Positions 38,732 to 46,765 of a DNA stretch of 64,000 nucleotides are shown piece after piece. The DNA comes from Ruminococcaceae bacterium UBA3753 (GTDB lineage Bacteria; Bacillota; Clostridia; Oscillospirales; Acutalibacteraceae): NCBI GenBank assembly GCA_002372375.1, contig DFGJ01000021.1, positions 62,001 to 126,000 of the forward strand, read 5' to 3'. Both the position numbers and the translations under genes were made by a program. The notes beneath the pieces were generated by a model, which saw only the letters and a list, made by a program, of their open reading frames with translations, made no database searches and was not told the DNA's origin. The stretch's first letter is position 1. Every line of letters starts with the position of its first letter.

Positions 38732-40813
38732 ATGAAAAGACAGGTATCTTTGGAGAAAACAAGAAATATAGGTATTATGGCTCACATAGATGCCGGAAAA
38801 ACTACGACGACAGAAAGAATTTTATTTTATACAGGAGTTAACCACAAAATAGGTGAAACCCATGATGGCGCTGCCACCATGGATTGGATGGAGCAAGAGC
38901 AAGAAAGGGGTATAACTATAACTTCAGCGGCGACAACGTGCTTTTGGAAGCAGCATAGAATTAATATCATAGATACACCAGGTCACGTGGATTTTACCGT
39001 TGAGGTTGAAAGGTCTTTGAGAGTTCTGGATGGGTCTGTTACAGTCCTGTGTGCTAAAGGGGGAGTAGAGCCACAGTCGGAGACTGTCTGGCGTCAAGCT
39101 GACCGCTATAAAGTGCCTAGAATGGTCTATGTGAACAAAATGGATGCTGTGGGAGCTGATTTCTATAATGTTATCCAAATGATGAAGGACCGTCTACGCT
39201 GCAACGCTGTTCCGATTCAATTGCCAATAGGTTCGGATGAAACTTTTAGAGGGATCATAGATCTTGTTGAGATGAAGGCATATATATATAATGACGATCT
39301 AGGTAAGGACATAACTGTTGAGGAGATACCGCAAGAGCTTGAGGACCGATCGGCTGAATATAGGCGAGAACTTTTAGAGCATGTTGCCGAAATGGACGAT
39401 GCTTTGTTCGAGAAATACTTGAATGATGAAGAAATAACACAGGATGAAATAAAGTCAGCTATTAGAAAAGCGACACTTGCCAATAAGATGGTGCCTGTAA
39501 CTTGCGGGAGTTCTTACAAAAATAAAGGTGTTCAAAAGCTTTTAGATGCAATAGTCGATTATATGCCTGCACCAACAGATGTTCCGGCTATAAAAGGGAT
39601 AAACCCTGAAACTAACGAGGAATGCGAGCGTCACTCTTCGGACTCTGAGCCGTTTTCAGCTCTGGCTTTTAAAATTGCTACTGACCCTTACGTAGGTAAG
39701 CTATGCTTCTTCAGGGTGTACTCTGGATCTATCAGTGCTGGTACTACTGTTTATAACTCAACTAAAAACAGTAAAGAAAGACTTGGCAGAATTCTTCAAA
39801 TGCACGCAAATCATCGGCAAGACATAGATACTGTTTACGCTGGTGACATTGCTGCTGCAGTTGGTTTAAAGAATACTACAACTGGCGATACTCTTTGTGT
39901 GGAATCCAATCCAGTAATTTTAGAGTCTATGGAATTTCCTGAGCCTGTTATTAGGGTGGCCATTGAGCCAAAAACAAAGGCTGGCCAAGAAAAGATGGGC
40001 TTGGCACTTGCCAAGCTTGCCGAGGAGGATCCTACGTTTAAGGCTTACACGGATAAAGAGACCGGGCAGACGATAATTGCTGGAATGGGTGAGTTGCACC
40101 TTGAAATTATCGTGGACAGATTACTGAGAGAATTTAAGGTTGAGGCTAATATTGGTGACCCTCAGGTTGCGTACAAAGAGACCATAAGAGAGAATGCTGA
40201 TGTTGAAAGTAAATATGTCCGTCAGTCTGGCGGTAGAGGGCAGTACGGTCATGTGAAAATAAAAATTTCGCCTAACCCGGCCAAAGGCTATGAGTTCGTT
40301 AATTCTATTGTTGGTGGTGCTATTCCTAAAGAATACATTCCTGCTGTGGATGAAGGTATAAAAAGTGCTATGCAGGCTGGTATTTTAGCAGGATATCCGG
40401 TTGTGGATGTTAAGGTTGAGTTATACTATGGTTCTTTCCACGAAGTCGACTCATCTGAAATGGCGTTTAAAATAGCGGGATCAATGGCTTTTAAAGATGC
40501 GATGAGCAAAGCTGATCCCGTATTGTTGGAGCCCATAATGAAAGTTAGTGTTACCGTTCCGGAAGAATATATGGGGGATGTTATAGGTGACCTTAATTCT
40601 CGCCGTGGCATGATTCAGGGAATGGAAGCCCTTGCTGGTGCACAAAGAATAAATGCAAATGTTCCTCTGTCTGAAATGTTCGGATATGCTACTGACATGC
40701 GTTCTAAAACTCAAGGTAGGGGACAATACACAATGGAGCCAAGTCATTATGCTGAGGTACCGAAATCTGTTTCGGAAGGAATTATATCCTCAAGAGTTAA
40801 GCCGGCGGGATAG
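38732..40813 (+). CDS. fusA: Translation elongation factor G
   Basis: Translocase GTPase of 693 residues. Motifs: AHIDAGKTTTTERIL (about 17-31), ERGITITSAATTCFW switch I, DTPGHVDFTVEVERSL (about 82-97) and NKMDAVGADF. Domains II-V are complete, ending RGQYTMEPSHYAEVPKSVSE. AAAGGA precedes ATG 38732. rpsL, rpsG and tuf are not adjacent. The last ~125 bases of the gene are the founding unit of a seven-copy degenerate array directly behind the stop (TAG at 40811-40813). Confidence 0.97.
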   Translation: MKRQVSLEKTRNIGIMAHIDAGKTTTTERILFYTGVNHKIGETHDGAATMDWMEQEQERGITITSAATTCFWKQHRINIIDTPGHVDFTVEVERSLRVLDGSVTVLCAKGGVEPQSETVWRQADRYKVPRMVYVNKMDAVGADFYNVIQMMKDRLRCNAVPIQLPIGSDETFRGIIDLVEMKAYIYNDDLGKDITVEEIPQELEDRSAEYRRELLEHVAEMDDALFEKYLNDEEITQDEIKSAIRKATLANKMVPVTCGSSYKNKGVQKLLDAIVDYMPAPTDVPAIKGINPETNEECERHSSDSEPFSALAFKIATDPYVGKLCFFRVYSGSISAGTTVYNSTKNSKERLGRILQMHANHRQDIDTVYAGDIAAAVGLKNTTTGDTLCVESNPVILESMEFPEPVIRVAIEPKTKAGQEKMGLALAKLAEEDPTFKAYTDKETGQTIIAGMGELHLEIIVDRLLREFKVEANIGDPQVAYKETIRENADVESKYVRQSGGRGQYGHVKIKISPNPAKGYEFVNSIVGGAIPKEYIPAVDEGIKSAMQAGILAGYPVVDVKVELYYGSFHEVDSSEMAFKIAGSMAFKDAMSKADPVLLEPIMKVSVTVPEEYMGDVIGDLNSRRGMIQGMEALAGAQRINANVPLSEMFGYATDMRSKTQGRGQYTMEPSHYAEVPKSVSEGIISSRVKPAG

Positions 40814-41745
40814 GTTGGCCATACCGCTGGCATGCGTTCTAAAATTTAAGATAAGGCGGAAATACGCAACGTAACCGCGTCACTATGTTAGGGTACTAAA
40901 TTCTGTTTTGAAAGAATTGTGTCCTTTAAGAGTGGAGTTGACGGGAAATCGGCCGCCAGTTTGTGCTTTCTTTCCAAGACTTAAGATTTGAAGTATTATG
41001 CTATGAAACTGGGTCAATGTGCTGGGGTACCGAGATCTGTTTCGAGAGTAATTTTGTCCTCAAGAGTTAAATCGACGGTAGCGGTTGTCGGCATGTGTAC
41101 TTCCAGTGTTCGTTCTAAAATTTAGGACTGGGGACAATGCGCAATTTAATTGAGTTACTGTGTTGAGGTACTGGGATATGTTTCGGAAGGAATTATATTC
41201 TCGAGGGTTAAGCCGGCGGAATAGGTTGCCATACCGCTGGCATGCGTTCTAAAATTTAAGATAGGGCGGAAATACGCAACGTAACCGCGTCACTATGTTA
41301 GGGTACTGAATTTTGTTTTGAGCGAATTGTGTCCTTAAGAGTGGAGTTGACGGGAAATCGGCCGTCAGTTTGTGCTTTCTTTCCAAGACTTAGGATTTGG
41401 AGTATTATGCTATGGAACTGGGTCACTGTGCTGGAGTACCAAAGTCTGTTTCGAGGGGGATTGTGTCCTCAAGAGTTAAGTTGTTGGTAGCAGTTGCCGA
41501 CTTGTGTGCCTTCAGCATGCGTTCCAAAACTTAGGACTAGTACGCAATTTAGTTGAGTTACTATGCTGGGGTACCGAAATCTGTTTCGGAATGAATTATA
41601 TCTTCAAGAGTTAAATCGACGGTAGCGGTTGTCGGCATGTGTACTTCCAGTGTTCGTTCTAAAATTTAGGACTGGGGACAATACGCAATTTAATTGAGTT
41701 ACTGTGTTGAGGTACTGGGATCTGTTTCGGAAGGAATAACTTGCT
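40814..41745 (+). repeat. Seven degenerate tandem copies of the fusA 3' end, ~137-bp unit
   Basis: The gene phrase GGTACCGAAATCTG at 40756 recurs in altered form at 40891, 41026, 41167, 41302, 41434, 41571 and 41711: spacings 135, 135, 141, 135, 132, 137, 140. Each unit repeats, in order, gene landmarks ATGCGTTCTAAAA, GACAATACACAA (as variants), TCATTATGCTGAGG, TCTGTTTCGGAAGGAATTAT, TCCTCAAGAGTTAAG. Copies 1 and 4 (411 bp apart) are close to identical, as are 2 and 5, suggesting later duplication of a three-unit block. No unit keeps an open frame. Confidence 0.95.
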
Positions 41746-41929
41746 AATTTGTATGTGCCTCCAACAGGCGTTTTTGTTAGTCACGGTTATGTTAATAGTG
41801 CACGTTTTTAATTTGAATACAATGTTTTATTTTTGCTCTTTTCGTAGAGCGCTGGGAGATTTATAAATATTTGGGAATTCTTTGCATCATTGTTTTGCTT
41901 TAGTTTTTGTTTTGCTGTAAGGTGTTTTT

Positions 41930-42535
41930 ATGAGAAAACAGATAAAATTATTAATTTTTAGTTCATTAATTTTTGCATTTCTTGGTGGATTTCTCTTTTT
42001 TTTGATTTACTTTTGTCCCAAGGAGAAAGTAAGCGACGTCTCATTCGCAAATAAAACAACTAATATAAGCGATGAAAAACTCATAAATAAAAATTTCAAA
42101 AACTTGGAGTGTATTACACTAAAGAATAGAGGAGATTCATTTACGGTAAATTTGGAGAAAAATGAAAAAGGTGAAGATGTTTACCATTTAATAAAGGCAG
42201 ATTGTTCCGAAGTTTCACAAGATTTAATAGAAAAATCGATAATGAAGAATTTTATTAATGAGATTGAAGAAATGACATCGTTAAAGCTCGTTAGCGAAGG
42301 AAGTGACGATTTTCCAAAATATGGATTAGAAAATAAGAATATTTCCATCACACTTAATTTTAAAGGAAGTGATTCCGTAGTTCTGTTTTTGGGGAATGAA
42401 GCTCCATTTTCGTCTGGTTACTATCTTAGTGGCAGTTCGCCTGAACTGAATAACATTTACCTTATTTCGGAAACAGCTGCAGAAGTATTTTTCTTAAATG
42501 TGGAATCTTTTATGACAGAGGCTAAAGTAGCTTAA
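41930..42535 (+). CDS. DUF4340 domain protein, short form
   Basis: 201 residues: an N-terminal membrane helix (about 6-29), a variable stretch, then the DUF4340 core with FPKYGLENKNISITLNFKG, VVLFLGNEAPFSSGYYLSG and NNIYLISETAAEVFF. DUF4340 proteins usually have 400-500 residues and sit behind gliding-type ABC transporter genes; this one ends after a single core and has no such neighbours, so it may be a truncated or minimal version. ATG 41930 has AAGGTG six bases upstream. Function unknown; likely extracytoplasmic. Confidence 0.7.
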   Translation: MRKQIKLLIFSSLIFAFLGGFLFFLIYFCPKEKVSDVSFANKTTNISDEKLINKNFKNLECITLKNRGDSFTVNLEKNEKGEDVYHLIKADCSEVSQDLIEKSIMKNFINEIEEMTSLKLVSEGSDDFPKYGLENKNISITLNFKGSDSVVLFLGNEAPFSSGYYLSGSSPELNNIYLISETAAEVFFLNVESFMTEAKVA

Positions 42536-43174
42536 AAGAGCGGGACTTATCCTGAAGTGTGTAGACTTTTTTTGATAATACGTTTTAATCGCATTAGATA
42601 TCTTATATTTATTGTATGAACTTTACACTACGTCATATTTTTAAACTTTTGCTCCGAATGTTAGATTTTAGGAACACTTGCTTTTGTTGTAAATTCTGAT
42701 GAGTACTGTATTATTTCTTTTTACTTTAACTTTATCAGTGATAAAGATAGGTAAATGGGTTAAAAATTTGGTAATTTAACCTATAAGCAAAAAATTAAAA
42801 CATAACTAGAGAGTAAAAATTAACTAGAAATCAGGTTTTTAATACATAAAAGACTAAAATTTTCCCCATGGTTGAGACAAAAATAAACAAACACGTCGGG
42901 ACAATGGAAAAACACAGCAGCAATGAATCCTTCCCAAACCTAGTCAAGAACAAAAGACTCAAGCATATACACAAAACATCGAAGAACGTCCAAATTGCTA
43001 CTCGCCTGTGATATGTTGCATTAAAATAAAAAAACTTAAACAATCTATTAATCTAACCACATATTTTAACATCTGCATCAGCACGTCAACCGGCACGTTT
43101 CAGCAGCATGACTATTTTTTAACAATTTCAAACATGTATTTTATTCAAAACAAACAAAGAAAAATAAAAACCGC
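42536..43174. other. Noncoding gap
   Basis: About 640 bases between convergent genes. No supported ORF; a lost second half of the DUF4340 gene could have been here but no residue similarity is visible. Confidence 0.35.
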
Positions 43175-43942
43175 TTATTCCAATTTTTGCTGTATTAAAA
43201 TCCTTTTTATCGCGTTTATAGCAACTTTAACTGCACGATTTATGTCAAAGCACTGATTCTGTGAAACACCTACTTTTCCAATTTCTTGATTCCAAATTGC
43301 AAGCAATATAGTGCCTGCATGAAGGCCTAAATTACTTGAAACAACAAACAAAGCAGCAGATTCCATTTCACTACACAAGGCTCCCCCTTTGATCCATGCC
43401 GACCACTTGTCACAAAGTTCATATGAAACTCCCATTCTTTTTGGTGAATGCTGACCATAAAAACTATCTTTGCAATGGACTACACCCACATGATATGGAA
43501 AATTCAATTCCTCAGCAGAACTTTTTAAGGCAAATGTTATATCAAAATCTGCAACAGCAGGAAACTCTATAGGCAAATATTCCTTACTCGTACCTTCTTG
43601 CCTTATGGCCGACGTAGCAATCACAAGATCTCCCGCGTTTACTCGCAAACTCATGCCGCCACTTGTTCCCACACGCACAAGGTGAGATATCCCTATTTGC
43701 GCAAGTTCCTCCACACAAATAGCTGTAGAAGGCCCACCTATTCCAGTCGATATTACTAAAATTTTCTTACCTTCAATTTCACCCAAGAAAGAAATATACT
43801 CTCGGTTTTCTCCTATTTTTCTTGGATTTTCTAAAAACATTGCAATTTTCTCAACTCGCCCAGGGTCGCCAGTAAGAATAGCAAAACGCGCGCCGGATAT
43901 ATCGTTTCTTGAAAGACCTATATGGTACATAACTTCACTCAT
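43175..43942 (-). CDS. udp: Uridine phosphorylase
   Basis: Nucleoside phosphorylase of the PNP/UDP family (255 residues) that splits uridine with phosphate. GDPGRVEKIA (about 25-34) binds phosphate, STGIGGPSTAICVEEL and VRVGTSGGMSLRVNAGDLVIA are conserved, and the uridine-type region EFPAVADFDIT, CKDSFYGQHSP and SEMESAALF is present. The match is closer to uridine phosphorylase than to purine enzymes. ATG 43942 has GGGGTGG eight bases upstream. Monocistronic; suggests pyrimidine nucleoside salvage. Confidence 0.88.
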   Translation of the reverse strand: MSEVMYHIGLSRNDISGARFAILTGDPGRVEKIAMFLENPRKIGENREYISFLGEIEGKKILVISTGIGGPSTAICVEELAQIGISHLVRVGTSGGMSLRVNAGDLVIATSAIRQEGTSKEYLPIEFPAVADFDITFALKSSAEELNFPYHVGVVHCKDSFYGQHSPKRMGVSYELCDKWSAWIKGGALCSEMESAALFVVSSNLGLHAGTILLAIWNQEIGKVGVSQNQCFDINRAVKVAINAIKRILIQQKLE

Positions 43943-44548
43943 TCCCTAGACCACCCCGTGCGCAGTACGATAAACTATAACCCTAGTGTTATAACATAAA
44001 TGAAATATTTTTTGCAAGCATATTGGAGGCTTTAAAATAAAAAACCTATTAGGTTTATTGCGTAATTACAAACAAAAACTTACTTTCACAAAAAGTGAAA
44101 ATTTAGAGTCAAAAGTTTTAATTTTTATATCCTATTTCTGGTACGACGCTTAAATTTTCCTTTTTACATAACAAAAAACTTGTTTTAATTTTTACATTTT
44201 ATTTTTTTCAGAAAAACGAATTTTGAAACTCTGCTGATGCCACTCGAATTAAACAAAATAATTAAGTCTTGCTACTTTTTGCCCTCAAACCGTTTTTTCA
44301 ATACTTATTTTTTACAACCTACAATTTTACTTATTTCTAGTTCAACGTATTTTCACCATACTGTACAGTCAATGTAACCAAAAAACGTTTTAAAACAAAA
44401 TCATTAAGGATAAGCTAAAAAACACACCAAAAATGGACAAAAATATAAAAAGCTACACAAAAAACAATACTACTGATTAAGAATACACATTACCCTAAAT
44501 TTCTTTATACCAAAACCTAAAAATGCACCTTAAACAAAAAAGGTAAAG
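43943..44548. other. Noncoding gap
   Basis: About 600 AT-rich bases between udp and the broken phosphatase gene. Contains a small palindrome AAACCTATTAGGTTT near 44043 without a clear T-run. No ORF supported. Confidence 0.35.
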
Positions 44549-45948
44549 TTACGAAACAGTGCAAAATAGTCTCTTTAAAGTAGCAATTTGATCTTCACTC
44601 ATGCCGCCATACTTCAAATAATTGACCGCCACCGCGTGGAAATCGCCCTGAGTTCGAACTGCACTACCCTTTTCAGCATAACTATATAACAGATAATCAA
44701 CAAAATCGTCAAATTTTGTGTCTTTTATAGCATTATACTTATCTGGATCACTTTCTTTTGTGATACTGTAGTAATTTTCATATGTTTTCATATAATCGTC
44801 CAAAACCTCATTATAAGAAGCACCACACAGCATAAAAAGTAACGCACAAACAAATCCTGTTCTATCCTTGCCCTCGCGGCAGTGTATTAGCAACTTGACG
44901 GGTTCACTGTTATTATTACGCACACAATATTCGACATAGGATTTCAATCCACTAACAATCTTTTGTGCATGGCTCTTAGAACGATAATTACACGCCACGC
45001 CAAGACAAACACACTTTCCTTTTTTGTATAAATTAACTGCAAAACAGTTTTTGTCAGCACTATCTACAGTGCTTCGTAACGTTTCATCCTTGCCTGCTAA
45101 ATTTATCAAAAACGCTATATCATTATTTTTTATGCATTTATTTACACAATTCACTCTATTGTACTTATTGACAAACGGCGAAGCGGACCTATCAATTGAG
45201 TCATTTCCTAATTCATCACTGCGACATTTCCTATAGTTAGCAAATGACTCATCGCTAGTGTAGTCCGAACGATTATTGCTGCATAGCGTAGCATGCACTT
45301 TCTTTATATTTAGATACTTAAACTTTTCTTTAAGCGTAATCGTAACACTATCACCATCTTTCAAATTAACTTCTGTTCACAACGAATCCCAGTTATTACG
45401 ACAAATAGTAGAGCGACTAGTCCCATGATAATTCACAATCAATGGAGCTCTTGTCCGAGTAGAATATGTCCTAGAATAGGGTATATCTAACAGCTCAAAA
45501 CCATTGCTAAAGCAAACATTCACACTATCACCATACTCAAATCCTTCTTCTTGCAATCTATTAGCCGATATACAAAGTAAAATTTGTCCAAACACAGGGT
45601 CATGAGCTACTTTACATTTTACGGCTTTACTAATTCTTTGATTTAAATCTTTTGAAACTTTTACATTATCAGAAAAATCTATACTAACTGCATCATTTTC
45701 CCTGATTTGAACGTTGTTAAGACCATCAGTCTCACATACCGACCCGGAGTTGCTATCTTGGAAAATAACTTTGTTGTTAGGCTGCGTGGAAACATCCGAA
45801 CCGGAAAGTTTTTTTGTACCAATTTCAGTTAAAGAATGCAAACTCAATTGACTAAACTCTCCACTTTGCAGTGAATAAATAACAGAACTTGTATTACACA
45901 GATTAGCTAAAAACAAAAAATTAAAAAAACAGAAACCAGCTTCTTCAC
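44549..45948 (-). pseudogene. Secreted tyrosine phosphatase, two lesions
   Basis: Two open frames, 45916-45377 and 45364-44549, are in the same frame, separated only by TGA at 45377-45379. The joined protein matches a Clostridia family of secreted phosphatases: an N-terminal SAM-hydroxide-adenosyltransferase-like domain (FEYGDSVNVCFSNG, DIPYSRTYSTRTRAPLIVNY), then GDSVTITLKEK, and a tyrosine-phosphatase domain with the P-loop HCREGKDRTG (Cys nucleophile, Arg). In relatives the stop position is Trp (D-L-W), so TGG to TGA is likely. A second lesion: GTG 45948 starts a signal peptide (KKLVSVFLIFCF) that leaves frame in a T-rich run; one extra base restores it. All catalytic motifs survive. Confidence 0.75.
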
Positions 45949-46402
45949 AAGTAAAACCTCATACAAACCATTATCCATCAAGATAATAACACAATAATTC
46001 TTATCAAGGCAATAAAAAAATACTAAAAAATCGAAATTAAAATATTTAATTTATATTGTATAAAAATCGTTATAAACATATGTTCCTTATATCAATAATA
46101 ACATTATTATTTCCTACAATTTATCAACTTATATTAACTTTAATATACGGCTTTTACTCCTCCCAGCAAAGAATTCTCATTTCTGAAATAATACCAAAAG
46201 GTGCTTATATTTTCTTAAATTTTGGACTCGTTAAGCGTCAATGCAAATGAGCAATTAACGTCGTATTTATAATGTTTCTTTAATAAAGCTCCTATCTAAT
46301 TTTTATTGATAAAATTTATTTTGTGCAAGCTAGAATGTCAACTTTATTACATATAAAACTTTACTTTGTATTTTATTATGCTTCTAAATAAAATACAAAA
46401 CA
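45949..46402. other. Noncoding gap
   Basis: About 450 AT-rich bases. A hydrophobic 64-codon frame at 46056-46250 starts with TTG without a ribosome site and is not supported. Confidence 0.35.
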
Positions 46403-46431
46403 TTGACAATTTATACAATCTATAGTACCAT
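46403..46431 (+). promoter_or_regulatory. Promoter of the broken double-glycine peptide gene
   Basis: TTGACA (46403-46408), 17-base spacer, TACCAT (46426-46431). The peptide ATG lies 60 bases downstream behind a TTAGGAGGA ribosome site. Confidence 0.55.
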
Positions 46432-46490
46432 TGTACAGGTGGCTAGGTTGATAGCGTTAATTCATACCATTTTTTAGGAGGAAAAAATTT

Positions 46491-46649
46491 ATGCAAACAA
46501 GGGAAACCTAAGGCAAAAATATTGATAATGAAAACGAGTTAAAAAAGGTAGCTGGGGGTAATATTGCCCCAACCCCTGAAGAAATTGAATACGTCAACAA
46601 ACGTTTGTCTGAAAACTTAAAGAAAACTATAGATAACAAAAATCGATAA
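46491..46649 (+). pseudogene. Double-glycine leader peptide gene with nonsense codon 7
   Basis: ATG 46491 follows a perfect AGGAGG eight to nine bases upstream and a -35/-10 pair. The frame reads six codons, hits TAA at 46509-46511, and then stays open for 45 codons to TAA 46647-46649. The downstream part reads NENELKKVAGGNIAP and then a charged helix (EEIEYVNKRLSENLKK). L-K-K-V-A-G-G is a classic double-glycine export leader end, and the core would be about 31 residues. A single C-to-T change (CAA to TAA) explains the stop. Expression signals look intact, so the loss is recent, or the stop is read through or recoded (less likely). Confidence 0.6.
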
Positions 46650-46765
46650 CATTTTTAACAATTTCCCCTACTCTTTATTTCGGACCTAGTACTGGCTTTT
46701 GGAGGCTGCCTGTATTTAGTGCACCGTGCACAAAGAATGCGGACGACAGAAGAAACCAGGGCAAG

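Noticed and set aside
6828..45379. Possible reassignment of TGA to tryptophan, suggested by two frames broken only by TGA
   Set aside because: Conserved genes end correctly at TGA (cwlD, rbfA, nrnA, dnaX, prpC), and the prpC stop forms the prkC start overlap. Nonsense mutation is the simpler reading.
46056..46250. 64-codon hydrophobic ORF
   Set aside because: TTG start without ribosome site; AT-rich DNA readily yields Ile/Leu/Phe-rich frames.
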